64,000 nt of DNA from Bacillota bacterium (GTDB lineage Bacteria; Bacillota; UBA4882; UBA8346). The position numbers and the translations under genes are program-made. Numbering within the stretch: the stretch's first letter is position 1; the number at the start of each line of letters is the position of its first letter. The notes beneath the pieces are model-generated. The model did not search any database, was not told the origin of the DNA, and was given only the letters and a program-made list of their open reading frames with translations. Below are positions 1-8,911 of the stretch, in pieces. The stretch covers positions 124,001 to 188,000 of the forward strand of contig JAEZFP010000055.1 of assembly GCA_023417475.1 (NCBI GenBank). Direction: 5' to 3'.

Positions 1-215
1 TTGGACTGAGTTTGATCGGCGGCCTGATCGGGATCATTCTGGGCTGGGCGTTGGCGATGGTCATTTCCAAGCTGACCGGTTGGGCGGTGGTGATTGCGCC
101 GCTGTCGATCGTGATCTCGTTTGGCTTTTCATTTTTGGTCGGACTGTTTTTCGGCGGATATCCGGCCTATAAGGCGGCGGGATTGGACCCGATCGAGGCG
201 CTCCGTTACGAATAA
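1..215 (+). CDS. ABC transporter permease, MacB/FtsX family (3' end only)
   Basis: This is the last 71 codons of a gene that begins before the window, read in the frame starting at base 3. It shows two hydrophobic segments followed by the closing motif GGYPAYKAAGLDPIEALRYE, which is the typical C-terminus of MacB/FtsX-type permeases (macrolide, lipoprotein or peptide exporters). Family knowledge says such permeases work with an ATPase and often a membrane-fusion protein, but neither is visible here. A short stem (218-223 with 230-235) follows the stop without a T-run, so transcription may continue into the next genes. The substrate cannot be inferred. Confidence 0.85.
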   Translation, partial: GLSLIGGLIGIILGWALAMVISKLTGWAVVIAPLSIVISFGFSFLVGLFFGGYPAYKAAGLDPIEALRYE

Positions 216-325
216 CCGCCTCATGGTGATGAGGCCATAGGCAAAACGCGGGAAATGGGTTACATTAGAAATAGTGCGGCCTAATGCCGCCGTCCAACTA
301 TCGGAACAAACAAAGGATGATTTTC

Positions 326-1018
326 ATGATAAAAGGTCAGACCATCCTGGTCGCCGATGACGAGCAACTGATGCGTAAATTGGTGGGAGACTTTCTTAAA
401 AAAGCCGGTTATGGCGTTGTCGAGGCTGAAAACGGCAAAAGGGCTTTGGAGCTCTTTAACGAAATACCCGGGATCGACCTGGCGATACTTGATGTGATGA
501 TGCCCCTGCTGGACGGGTGGACCGTCTGTCGGGAGCTCCGCAAAATCTCCAGTCGCCTTCCGGTAATTATGCTGACCGCCCGGAGCGAGGAGTCCGATCA
601 ATTGTTCGGTTTTGATCTCGGCGCCAACGATTATGTGACCAAACCGTTCAGCCCCAGCGTATTGGTGGCCCGGGTTCAAGCGTTGCTGCAATTGGTCAGC
701 GAAAGCGCCGGGATGAAAGCGCTCATTGAGCGGGACGGGTTGCAGATCAATCAATCCGCCCATAGCGTCGCGGTGGATGGGTGCAAGATCGTTTTAAGTC
801 CCAAAGAATATGAGCTGCTGCTGTACATGGTTGAGAATGAAGGCATCGCCTTAAGCCGGGATCAGATCTTAAATGCGGTCTGGGATTACGACTATTTTGG
901 CGAAGCCCGGACCATTGACACGCATATTAAGAAACTCCGGCTGAAACTGGGCGTGAAAGGGGAGTATCTTCAGACCGTGCGCGGTTTTGGCTACCGGTTT
1001 GAGGTGAAAAAAGGATGA
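326..1018 (+). CDS. OmpR/PhoB-family response regulator
   Basis: This 230-residue cytoplasmic transcription factor has an N-terminal receiver domain (about 1-120) and a C-terminal winged-helix DNA-binding domain (about 130-228). The acidic pocket is D11-D12, the phospho-acceptor is D56 in the context AILDVMMP, and the conserved Lys sits in VTKPF. I chose the ATG at 326 because AAAGG at 312-316 sits at good spacing; an upstream in-frame start at 284 would add residues that do not belong to the fold. The stop overlaps the start of the following kinase (ATGA), so the two are translationally coupled partners. The target is unknown; the upstream ABC permease is a natural candidate. Confidence 0.93.
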   Translation: MIKGQTILVADDEQLMRKLVGDFLKKAGYGVVEAENGKRALELFNEIPGIDLAILDVMMPLLDGWTVCRELRKISSRLPVIMLTARSEESDQLFGFDLGANDYVTKPFSPSVLVARVQALLQLVSESAGMKALIERDGLQINQSAHSVAVDGCKIVLSPKEYELLLYMVENEGIALSRDQILNAVWDYDYFGEARTIDTHIKKLRLKLGVKGEYLQTVRGFGYRFEVKKG

Positions 1019-2517
1019 AAAGTTCGATCCGGGTCAAATTATTCAGCGGCATTTGCGCACTCATCCTATTTTTCGTCAGTATCGCGTGGATTGTCAACTT
1101 TTACTTCCTGGAACGGTTTTATATCAAACAGAAGAGCGCGGTTTTGGAACAGCAGTACCGTTATATCGACGCCCTTTACCGCGGGGATCTGGGAACGTTA
1201 ACCCGCCAGTTGGAGCGGATCGTCCATGCCAACGGGCTGAATATCGTTATCCTGGACCGCAATCTGCGGATTAAATCGACCTATTCGCCACGGCCGCCGG
1301 GTTTGCCGCCGCCACCGGAGTCGCGGCGCTTGCCGCCTTCGTTCATTCCTCATACCGACTGGAGCAAACCGCAAGTGTTTGTGGATCTGAAAAAAGGGCC
1401 GACCGGCTATTTGAATTTCACGGCAACCTTACAGCAGGGCGATTACCTATGGCTGGGCATGCCGATCGGGGAGATCAAGCAAAGCGTGGCAATCTCCAAT
1501 CAATTTTTCTTAATGACCGGCGCTTTGACATTGCTAATCGGCGGAGCCCTGGCGTTGGGGTATTCCAAACGTTTCACCCGCCCCATTCTCGAACTGAATG
1601 AAATCGCCCAAAACATGGTCCGGCTCGATTTTACCCGGATGTATCCGGTGCAGACCCGGGATGAAATCGGCGAGTTGGGCTTGAGTATCAATTCCTTATG
1701 CGAACAACTGGGCAAATCCATCAGCGAACTGCAACAGGCCAACTCCAAACTGGCCTTGGAAAACGAACGGCAAAAGCGGGTTGATGAAAACCGCAAAGAA
1801 TTCATCTCCAACGTCTCCCACGAACTCAAAACGCCGCTGGCGTTGATTCAGGGCTACGCCGAAGGATTGCAGGTCAATGTGAATGAGAGCGAGGAAGACA
1901 AAAACTTCTACTGCAATGTGATTATGGCGGAAACGGCCAAAATGAACAAACTGGTCCGGGAACTGTTGGACTTATCGGAGATCGATTCCGGCTACTTACG
2001 CCTGGAAAAAGAGCAGTTTGACCTGGCGGATCTCACCGAACAGGTGTTGGAAAAGTATCAGTTAATCCTGAAAGAAAAAGGAATCAATCTGGCAGTGGAA
2101 AAAACCGGCGCTACGTTTGTCTGTGCCGATCTTTCCCGGATTGAACAGGTCTTAGTGAATTATCTTAATAACGCCATCGGTCATGTGGACGGCGCCAAAA
2201 GGATCAGGGTCAAGATCGAAGCGGCGCAGGAAAACGTGCGTCTAGCGGTCTTTAATACGGGTCAGCCCATCCCGGCCGAGGCGCTTGCGAAGATCTGGTT
2301 TAGCTTCTATAAAGTGGATCAGGCGCGCACCCGGAGCTTGGGCGGGACCGGTTTGGGATTGGCGATCGTCCGGGCCATTCTAGAATGCCATCAAGGGGAG
2401 TTCGGAGTGGCGAACGTCGCGGACGGGGTGGAGTTTTGGTTCACTTTGGCTCAAGCCGCGGATAGTCGGTCAGTTGAAGGAGGTTTGGATAACACGCGTG
2501 AAACTATTATTGATTGA
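1015..2517 (+). CDS. Membrane sensor histidine kinase (partner of the preceding regulator)
   Basis: This 500-residue kinase has a membrane segment at about 9-31, an extracytoplasmic sensor region to about 163, a second membrane segment (about 164-184), a HAMP linker, a HisKA domain with phospho-acceptor H269 (SHELKTPLAL), and a HATPase domain. The N box reads NYLNNAIGH. The G1 box reads NTGQP with Asn in place of the usual Asp, a variant I associate with VanS-like kinases. The sensor region is strikingly proline-rich near residues 93-107. The 3' end overlaps the next regulator's start by 20 bases, so four signalling genes form one transcript. The ligand is unknown. Confidence 0.9.
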   Translation: MKSSIRVKLFSGICALILFFVSIAWIVNFYFLERFYIKQKSAVLEQQYRYIDALYRGDLGTLTRQLERIVHANGLNIVILDRNLRIKSTYSPRPPGLPPPPESRRLPPSFIPHTDWSKPQVFVDLKKGPTGYLNFTATLQQGDYLWLGMPIGEIKQSVAISNQFFLMTGALTLLIGGALALGYSKRFTRPILELNEIAQNMVRLDFTRMYPVQTRDEIGELGLSINSLCEQLGKSISELQQANSKLALENERQKRVDENRKEFISNVSHELKTPLALIQGYAEGLQVNVNESEEDKNFYCNVIMAETAKMNKLVRELLDLSEIDSGYLRLEKEQFDLADLTEQVLEKYQLILKEKGINLAVEKTGATFVCADLSRIEQVLVNYLNNAIGHVDGAKRIRVKIEAAQENVRLAVFNTGQPIPAEALAKIWFSFYKVDQARTRSLGGTGLGLAIVRAILECHQGEFGVANVADGVEFWFTLAQAADSRSVEGGLDNTRETIID

Positions 2518-3166
2518 AGATGAAATGAAACTGAACAAAGCGTTGCTGGCGTTGCTCCGCAAGCAAGGTTACGTGGCGGACGGGGCCGGCGACGGCGAAA
2601 CGGGTTTGGAGATGGCGGTTGGCGGAAATTATGATCTGATTGTGTTGGACCGGATGCTGCCGAAACGGGACGGAATATCGCTACTCAAAGAACTGCGTCA
2701 GCAAGGCGTGGGCACCCCGGTGATTGTGATCACCGCCAAAGATTCGCCCCACGAGCGGGTGGAAGGGTTGGATTCCGGAGCCGATGATTATCTGATCAAA
2801 CCGTTTGCCACCGTCGAGTTGTTAGCCCGGATCCGGGCGTTAGCGCGGCGGCGGGCTCAAGTAATGGTAGATGTGGAAACCTTAGCCGCGTCAGGGGTCT
2901 CGTTTAATCCGTTGAAATGCGAAGTAACCGTCGGGGGGCAGAATATCAAACTCAGCGTGAAGGAGTCGTTGTTGTTGGAGCTGCTCTTGCGCAACCAAGG
3001 GCGGGTGCTGACTAAAGAACGGATCTTCGAACGGGTTTGGGGTTACGCCTCCGAGACCGAGTTTGGCTCGGTTGATCTGTACATCCATTACCTCCGGAAG
3101 AAACTTAAGGTCCCCTTCATCAAAACCGTCCGTGGCGTAGGGTATTTTTGGGAAGGGAGCCATTGA
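2498..3166 (+). CDS. OmpR/PhoB-family response regulator (second pair)
   Basis: This 222-residue regulator has a receiver domain (acidic residues E7-D8, phospho-acceptor D51 in VLDRMLP, Lys in LIKPF) followed by a winged-helix DNA-binding domain ending in TVRGVGYFWE. I place the start at GTG 2498, which gives the usual MKLLLIEDE opening. A GGAGG at 2479-2483 is slightly distant but is the only ribosome site; the ATG at 2474 would overlap it. The gene begins inside the end of the previous kinase and its stop shares a base with the next kinase's ATG. It resembles CusR/CopR/ArlR-type regulators; the signal is unknown. Confidence 0.92.
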   Translation: MKLLLIEDEMKLNKALLALLRKQGYVADGAGDGETGLEMAVGGNYDLIVLDRMLPKRDGISLLKELRQQGVGTPVIVITAKDSPHERVEGLDSGADDYLIKPFATVELLARIRALARRRAQVMVDVETLAASGVSFNPLKCEVTVGGQNIKLSVKESLLLELLLRNQGRVLTKERIFERVWGYASETEFGSVDLYIHYLRKKLKVPFIKTVRGVGYFWEGSH

Positions 3167-4584
3167 TGTTTCGCAAATTAAAACAACAGTTTATCATGAC
3201 CAACGTCGGGATTATCACCGTGTTATTCATCGCGCTGACCATGGGAGCCTACTTTTTGTTGCAGATCAACATGAATAACCATGCCGAGTTTTTCGCAATC
3301 AAAATGGCGGAAGCGATCAATTCGGGAATGTTCAACGACGGTTCGTTCGGCGTTCAAATGCCGCTGCCGCCCGGCAGGCAACGGCCTGATCCGCTGTTTT
3401 CCCAACCTCCCAAAGTCTTTCGCCCGCCGCCACGGCCCCAACCGTATGAAATGAAACAACGGTTTGATTTATGGGGATTGATGACGCCGTTGCGCTCCCG
3501 GGAACGACCGGGCCCGAATGTGTTTTATGTCAAAACCAACCCGGGAGGGGCGATCACCAATCAATCCCTCAAGCAACCGTTAAATAGCATCCAGTTGGAG
3601 GCGCTTACCCGGGCGGTTTCACAGGCGAAGTCCAAAAACGGCACCATCAAATTTCAAGGATCCAGCGTTTATTTTTATAAAACACCGTTGCGCAGAGAAT
3701 CCGGTACCTTATTGATTTTTCAAGATTTGAGCCACGAGACCAACATCCAGAAGGTCTTGGTCACCTCCTTGATCATCATCGGAGTGCTCTATCTCATTTT
3801 AACCTTGGCGGGCAGTCTTTTTATGGCTGATCGGGCCATCGGACCGATTCAAAAAGCTTGGCAACAACAGAAAGACTTTTTGGCCGATGCTTCCCACGAA
3901 CTACGAACACCCCTGGCCGTCGTCCAAGCCAACCTGGAAGTCGTCTTAAGCAACCCGGGCGAAAGCGTCGCCAGTCAAGCCGATTGGCTCAATAACATCC
4001 AGGACGAGTTGGGACAGATGACCGGTTTAGTATCTTCCCTATTATTTTTGGCCCGGGTTGATTCCCAACAAAAGGTGTTGAATTTCACCGAGTTTGATTT
4101 GGGAGATCTCGTGACCGGAGTCGGCGAAGCTTTTCAACCGTTGGCCGCCAGTCGGCGGATAACCCTGAGCACCGCCGGCAATGGACCACTATCCTGTCAT
4201 GGCGATGCTTTCCACCTCCGGCAAGTGCTGGAGATCTTGTTGGACAACGCTATCCGCCATACTCCCCCAGGGGGCCGGATTACCCTTAATTTAACCCAAA
4301 GCGACCGGAAGCTGGTTTTGACGGTGAGCGACACCGGCGCCGGCATCCCTCCCGAACACGTGGCGAAGATTTTCGATCGTTTTTACCAAGTGGATGCTTC
4401 CCGGTCGAAAGGCAAAGCGGGATTGGGTTTGGCGATCGCCAAAAGCATCGTCGCAAACCATTGCGGTACCATTACGGTCGTTAGCAAACCCGGCTCGGGC
4501 ACGACGTTTACGATCCAGTTGCCGTTGCTTAAGGAGCAGCGAACCAACGCAAGTCACCGTCAAATTGACCTGACCCATGCTTGA
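3166..4584 (+). CDS. Membrane sensor histidine kinase (second pair)
   Basis: This 472-residue kinase has an N-terminal membrane helix (about 11-32), an extracytoplasmic region rich in proline (about 66-94), a second membrane helix (about 200-220), HisKA with H244 (SHELRTPLAV), and a complete HATPase domain with N box LDNAIRH and G boxes DTGAGIP and GLGLAIA. The ATG at 3166 is chosen over an upstream in-frame ATG at 3148 because GGGAG precedes it and because it overlaps the regulator's stop by one base, the usual coupling for such pairs. The last codons overlap the -35 box of the promoter for the next operon. Confidence 0.92.
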   Translation: MFRKLKQQFIMTNVGIITVLFIALTMGAYFLLQINMNNHAEFFAIKMAEAINSGMFNDGSFGVQMPLPPGRQRPDPLFSQPPKVFRPPPRPQPYEMKQRFDLWGLMTPLRSRERPGPNVFYVKTNPGGAITNQSLKQPLNSIQLEALTRAVSQAKSKNGTIKFQGSSVYFYKTPLRRESGTLLIFQDLSHETNIQKVLVTSLIIIGVLYLILTLAGSLFMADRAIGPIQKAWQQQKDFLADASHELRTPLAVVQANLEVVLSNPGESVASQADWLNNIQDELGQMTGLVSSLLFLARVDSQQKVLNFTEFDLGDLVTGVGEAFQPLAASRRITLSTAGNGPLSCHGDAFHLRQVLEILLDNAIRHTPPGGRITLNLTQSDRKLVLTVSDTGAGIPPEHVAKIFDRFYQVDASRSKGKAGLGLAIAKSIVANHCGTITVVSKPGSGTTFTIQLPLLKEQRTNASHRQIDLTHA

Positions 4585-4609
4585 CTTCAAGTTTGAAATT
4601 GGTTACAAT
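4581..4609 (+). promoter_or_regulatory. Sigma-A-type promoter for the riboswitch-pflBA transcript
   Basis: TTGACT at 4581-4586 and TACAAT at 4604-4609 are separated by exactly 17 bases, one mismatch from consensus in each box. The -35 box straddles the stop codon of the upstream kinase. Transcription should start near 4616, giving a leader of roughly 190 bases that contains the ZTP aptamer. Confidence 0.8.
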
Positions 4610-4683
4610 CAATACAGATAGGTCGCACCAAATATTTGAAAGCGTCTTAACCGCAACCTATTTTTCTTTCGCAATCGATCGAC

Positions 4684-4786
4684 ACACCTGTATTACTGGC
4701 GGATTCAGTGGGTCACCACAAGGGAATACAGGAATATTTGTTTAGCCGGCCGCCTGGGCACCTGATGCCTGGGCGGCTTTTGTTTT
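4684..4786 (+). promoter_or_regulatory. ZTP riboswitch (pfl motif)
   Basis: An 8-bp P1 stem pairs CCTGTATT (4687-4694) with AATACAGG (4725-4732). Between them lie ACTGGCGG and GGTCACCACAAGGG, and after a linker comes the hallmark GCCGCCTGGGCA (4749-4760). These are the conserved parts of the pfl motif, which binds the purine intermediates ZTP/ZMP. The 3' half of the aptamer is also the 5' arm of an intrinsic terminator, so ligand binding should block termination and turn the downstream genes on. The switch sits directly before pyruvate formate-lyase, the association that gave the motif its name. PFL supplies formate, which can be made into formyl-tetrahydrofolate for purine synthesis. Confidence 0.9.
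4749..4786 (+). terminator. Riboswitch-controlled intrinsic terminator
   Basis: GCCGCC (4749-4754) pairs with GGCGGC (4772-4777), with an inner GGCA/TGCC pairing and a T-rich tail TTTTGTTTT. It shares its 5' arm with the ZTP aptamer, so the two folds exclude each other. Confidence 0.85.
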
Positions 4787-4805
4787 GGAATAGGAGGGGA
4801 TTGCA

Positions 4806-7025
4806 ATGGAACCATGGCGGAATTTCCGCGGCGAAGTCTGGCGGAAACGGATCGACGTCACCGAATTCGTACGGGATAATTATCAACCTTATTATGGTTC
4901 GGATAGTTTTTTGGAAAGTTGCACCGCAAAAACGCGGCGGTTATGGGAACGTTGTTTGCAGCTGATGGAGGCGGAACGGGCCGCCGGAGGCGTGTTGGCC
5001 ATTGACACGCGGCGGGTCGCCGGGATCACGGCTTGGCCGCCCGGCTATATCCAAGCCGACGACGAAGTGATCGTGGGCTTGCAAACCGATCAGCCGTTAA
5101 AACGGATGGTCAACCCGTGGGGCGGTTGGCGGATGGTGGAAGCCGCCTGTGAAGCCCGGAACACCAAACCCGACCCGGCCATGGCCAAAATCTTCACCCG
5201 GTACCGGCGGACGCAGAACGAGGCGATCTTCCGGATCTATACGCCGGCGATGCGTCAGGCGCGCAAGTTGGGAATCATCACCGGTTTGCCCGACGCCTAC
5301 GGCCGGGGGCGTTTGATCGGCGATTACCGCCGGGTGCCGTTATACGGAACGGCTTATCTGATGCAGGAGAAACGGAACGATCTCTACGCCCTCGACAATG
5401 TGGACGATACCACCATTCATCTTCGGGAAGACATCGCCGATCAGGTGCGCGCTTTGGAACGGATGGCCGAATTGGGCAAGGCGTATGGGTGCGATATCAG
5501 CCGTCCGGCGACCAACGCCCGGGAAGCGGTGCAATGGTTATATCTGGCGTATCTTTGCGCTGTCAAAGAACAGAATGGCGCGGCGATGTCGCTCGGACAC
5601 ACCAGTCCGTTTTTGGACATCTTTATCCAGCGCGATCTGGATGAAGGGACGCTCAGCGAGGCGGAAGCGCAAGAACTCCTCGACCAGTTGGTGATCAAGT
5701 TGCGGCTGGTCCGTCATCTGCGCACGCCGGAATATGATCAGCTTTTTGCCGGCGATCCGACTTGGATCACCGAATCACTGGGCGGAATGGGCGAAGACGG
5801 GCGTCCGCTGGTGACCAAGACCGACTTCCGTTGGCTCCAAACATTACGGAACTTGGGGCCGGCCCCGGAACCCAATCTAACGGTGCTTTTCAGTCCCCGG
5901 TTGCCGGAGAATTTCCGGAATGTCTGCGCGGAATTGGCGATCGCCACCTCGGCGTTGCAGTTTGAAAACGACGAGCTGATGCGGCCGGTTTTTGGGGACG
6001 ATTACGCCATCTCTTGTTGCGTCTCGGCGACCCGGGTCGGTAAAGACATGCAGTTTTTTGGCGCCCGTTCCAACCTGGCCAAAGCGCTTTTGCTGGCCCT
6101 CAACGGCGGCAAGGACGAGGTGACCGGCGAAACGGTGCTGGAGGTTCCGGAACTGACCGGAGAATATCTGGAATGGGATCAAGTCTGGGAAAACTATGAG
6201 CAGGTCTTAGCCTGGTTGTCGGTGTTATACAGCCGGACGATGAACTGCATTCACTATATGCATGACAAGTACAATTACGAGCGGGTGCAGATGGCCTTGA
6301 TCGATTCGGCGCCCCACCGTCATATGGCGTTTGGCGTCGCCGGATTGTCGGTGGTCGCCGATTCGCTAAGCGCGATTCGTTACGGCCGGGTGCGCGTCGC
6401 ACGCGACGAACGGGGAATCGCTAAAGCGTATGCAATCACCGGCGATTATCCTTGTTACGGCAATGACGATGACCGGGTGGACGGTTTAGCGGTCCGGGTG
6501 ATTCGTTGTTTTTACAATTGTCTGTCGCAACAGCCGATTTACCGCGACGCCACGCCCACTCTGTCGATCTTGACCATTACCTCCAATGTGGTTTATGGGA
6601 AAAAAACCGGTCCCACCCCCGACGGCCGGTTAGGGGGCCGGCCGTTTGCCCCGGGCGCCAATCCGATGCACGGCCGGGAGCAAACCGGCGTAGTGGCGGC
6701 GATGCGCTCCATCGCCAAATTACCCTATGACATTTGCCGGGACGGTATCTCCTACACCTTTTCCATTACGCCGCGAGCGTTGGGCGGGACGACCGCGGAA
6801 CGGACCGGCAATCTGCTGGGGTTGCTTGACGGATACTTCGGAGCATCGGGCCATCACATCAACGTGAATGTGTACAGCCGGGAAACCTTAGTTGAAGCGA
6901 TGGAGCATCCGGAGTTATACCCCAATCTCACCATCCGCGTCTCGGGTTATGCCGTTCATTTCATCAAATTAAGCCTGGAACAGCAACTGGAAGTGATCGA
7001 ACGGACGATTTACGAACGGTTATAA
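4806..7025 (+). CDS. pflB: Formate C-acetyltransferase (pyruvate formate-lyase)
   Basis: This 739-residue glycyl-radical enzyme converts pyruvate and CoA to acetyl-CoA and formate in anaerobic fermentation. The catalytic pair C404-C405 sits in SCCVSATRVGKDMQFFGARS, which separates true PFL from diol dehydratase or choline lyase relatives. The glycyl-radical site is G714 in RVSGYAV near the C-terminus. Length fits the family. AGGAGGGG at 4792-4799 precedes the ATG. The gene is controlled by the ZTP riboswitch and is followed after 28 bases by its activase. The radical form is cleaved by oxygen, so activity implies anaerobic growth. Confidence 0.97.
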   Translation: MEPWRNFRGEVWRKRIDVTEFVRDNYQPYYGSDSFLESCTAKTRRLWERCLQLMEAERAAGGVLAIDTRRVAGITAWPPGYIQADDEVIVGLQTDQPLKRMVNPWGGWRMVEAACEARNTKPDPAMAKIFTRYRRTQNEAIFRIYTPAMRQARKLGIITGLPDAYGRGRLIGDYRRVPLYGTAYLMQEKRNDLYALDNVDDTTIHLREDIADQVRALERMAELGKAYGCDISRPATNAREAVQWLYLAYLCAVKEQNGAAMSLGHTSPFLDIFIQRDLDEGTLSEAEAQELLDQLVIKLRLVRHLRTPEYDQLFAGDPTWITESLGGMGEDGRPLVTKTDFRWLQTLRNLGPAPEPNLTVLFSPRLPENFRNVCAELAIATSALQFENDELMRPVFGDDYAISCCVSATRVGKDMQFFGARSNLAKALLLALNGGKDEVTGETVLEVPELTGEYLEWDQVWENYEQVLAWLSVLYSRTMNCIHYMHDKYNYERVQMALIDSAPHRHMAFGVAGLSVVADSLSAIRYGRVRVARDERGIAKAYAITGDYPCYGNDDDRVDGLAVRVIRCFYNCLSQQPIYRDATPTLSILTITSNVVYGKKTGPTPDGRLGGRPFAPGANPMHGREQTGVVAAMRSIAKLPYDICRDGISYTFSITPRALGGTTAERTGNLLGLLDGYFGASGHHINVNVYSRETLVEAMEHPELYPNLTIRVSGYAVHFIKLSLEQQLEVIERTIYERL

Positions 7026-7053
7026 TCTGCCGATTCAAGAAAGGGAAAGTAGC

Positions 7054-7770
7054 GTGAACGGTTTGGGAAAAGTTCAGTCGCTTCAGAGTTTTTCAACCTT
7101 TGACGGTCCCGGAACCCGTTGCGTCGTTTTTTTGCAGGGCTGTCCGGTGGGGTGTATTTTTTGTCATAACCCGGATTCCTGGCCGGCCGACGCCGGGGAG
7201 GAGCTTGCGATGGAAATACTCCTGCGTCGCTTGGAACGGTTCCGGCCGTTTTTGCGGCAACCGGGTTTGACGATCAGCGGTGGCGAGCCGTTGTGGCAGC
7301 CGGACTTTACGCTGGAGTTGATCGGGCGGGCCAAGTCCTCCGGGTGGCATGTGGCCTTGGATACTTCCGGTTGGGGAGCTCCTCCGATCTTTGCGAAGGT
7401 CGCCGGTCAAGCGGATTTGGTGATCTGCTCCATTAAACATCCGCTGGTCCCGGAACAATTGACGGCCAATTATGATCGGGAAAGCGTTTTGGCCAACTTG
7501 CGGTCCTTGGCGAGATTGGGAGTTCCGCTGTGGCTGCGTTATGTCTTGATTCCCGGGTGGACCGATCAAACCGAGGCGCTGCGGGCCATCGGCCGTTTAC
7601 GCGGCGATCTGTCGAATCTGGAACGGTTGGAGCTGTTGCCGTTTAACGGATTGGCGGAAGCAAAATGGCGCAAGCTGGCGAAAACCAGTCCGCTATTTAA
7701 CGGGGGGACCGTGCCCCGAGTGACCGAGGCGCAGCTTCGTCAAGCGGAGCAGGAAATTTTCGGGCAATGA
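7054..7770 (+). CDS. pflA: Pyruvate formate-lyase activating enzyme (radical SAM)
   Basis: This 238-residue radical-SAM enzyme abstracts a hydrogen from the PFL glycine to form the stable glycyl radical. The iron-sulfur cluster motif CPVGCIFC (C30, C34, C37) is the CX3CX2C signature, followed by HNPDSW and the SAM-binding TISGGEPLWQ. Start is GTG at 7054 with AAGGGAAAG about five bases upstream. It lies directly behind pflB in the same transcript, and a terminator follows, so this is a two-gene operon. No extra ferredoxin-like cluster is inserted, consistent with a dedicated PFL activase rather than a longer GRE activase. Confidence 0.96.
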   Translation: MNGLGKVQSLQSFSTFDGPGTRCVVFLQGCPVGCIFCHNPDSWPADAGEELAMEILLRRLERFRPFLRQPGLTISGGEPLWQPDFTLELIGRAKSSGWHVALDTSGWGAPPIFAKVAGQADLVICSIKHPLVPEQLTANYDRESVLANLRSLARLGVPLWLRYVLIPGWTDQTEALRAIGRLRGDLSNLERLELLPFNGLAEAKWRKLAKTSPLFNGGTVPRVTEAQLRQAEQEIFGQ

Positions 7771-7793
7771 AGAATAATTGAATGCTTGTTCTC

Positions 7794-7824
7794 GGGGGAC
7801 AACAATTGGTCCCCCTTGTTTTTT
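7794..7824 (+). terminator. Intrinsic terminator of pflBA
   Basis: GGGGGAC (7794-7800) pairs with GTCCCCC (7809-7815) around an 8-base loop, followed by TTGTTTTTT. It closes the pflBA operon. The 130 bases from here to the next gene show no further recognisable site. Confidence 0.92.
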
Positions 7825-7954
7825 AAACCGTTTGTTAACCTCCGACCTGATTTTGGTGAAAATGTTATCGGATTTAATTTTTGGGAAGCCTAATGTTCAA
7901 AGGATTTTAAGTTGAACTGGCCAATATAAATAAACATGCTTGGCGGAGGTTGCG

Positions 7955-8896
7955 ATGAAAAAAATAATGACCCGGGTTATCTGTCTTACGATTGGCGGTT
8001 GGTTTTTCTTACTCTCAGGTTGTTATGCGATGGGTCCGGAGCAACCGTATAAACGGAAACCATTGGACTTTTCCATCGGGATGGTGGAAGGCAAGACCCC
8101 TTGGAAGCTGCGTCCCATTCCCGGGATAGCGAATCCGGTTATTACCAATCGGAATGTCACCGGGATGCTGACCCGTTTTGTGGCCGATCCGTTTATGGTC
8201 CGGGAGAAAGACCGTTGGTATCTGTTTTTCGAAGCGCTCGATCAATTGGATGGCAAAGGCAAAATCGGACTCGCCGAAAGTAAGGACGGACTACGCTGGC
8301 AATACCGTCAGATCGTTTTATCCGAAACCTGTCACCTTTCCTATCCGTATGTGTTTAAATGGCAAGACCAATATTATATGATTCCCGAAACATTTTCGAA
8401 AAAAGCGATCCGGCTATACCGGGCGGTGGACTTCCCGACCAAATGGGAATATGTGCAGGATCTGATCGAAGGCCCGTATGCCGATTCATCGATTGTCCGT
8501 TTTAACGGCCGCTGGTGGATGATTACGGCGGACCCGCGCGGCAACCGGCGCATGTATGTCTTTTTTGCCCGGAACTTAACCGGACCGTGGTATGAGCACC
8601 CTTTAAATCCCATTTACATTAATAATCAGCATTTTGCCCGTCCCGGCGGACGGATCATCTGCGACGCGGGAAAACTTTATCGTTTCGCCCAGGATGATTA
8701 TAAGGTCTACGGGAATAAGCTTTGGGCTTTTCAAATCACCGAGCTTTCCACCACGGGTTATGCGGAGAAATTGACACCCAATAATCCGATTTTGCAAGCG
8801 TCCGGCAAGGGCTGGAATGCGTTGGGCATGCACCAATTGGATATTCACCGCGTCGGTAAGAACCGTTGGTTTGGTTGTGTCGACGGCCGGAAATGA
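7955..8896 (+). CDS. Lipoprotein with a five-bladed-propeller, glycosidase-like domain (GINT1-N-like)
   Basis: This 313-residue protein has a signal peptide with lipobox LLSGC near residue 23, so it should be lipidated and attached to the outside of the membrane. The rest reads like the GH43/GH32-type propeller of the GINT1 N-terminal family: repeats such as VADPFMV, WYLFFEA, GLAESKDGLRW and YPYVFKWQDQYYMIPE. The start ATG at 7955 follows GGCGGAGG; an upstream TTG at 7940 would overlap that site. It lies 15 bases before the CYTH gene. A role in binding or trimming a glycan is inference from the fold; no substrate is evident, and an acid pair for catalysis cannot be assigned with certainty. 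Confidence 0.7.
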   Translation: MKKIMTRVICLTIGGWFFLLSGCYAMGPEQPYKRKPLDFSIGMVEGKTPWKLRPIPGIANPVITNRNVTGMLTRFVADPFMVREKDRWYLFFEALDQLDGKGKIGLAESKDGLRWQYRQIVLSETCHLSYPYVFKWQDQYYMIPETFSKKAIRLYRAVDFPTKWEYVQDLIEGPYADSSIVRFNGRWWMITADPRGNRRMYVFFARNLTGPWYEHPLNPIYINNQHFARPGGRIICDAGKLYRFAQDDYKVYGNKLWAFQITELSTTGYAEKLTPNNPILQASGKGWNALGMHQLDIHRVGKNRWFGCVDGRK

Positions 8897-8911
8897 AGCA
8901 GAGGGTGAGCC

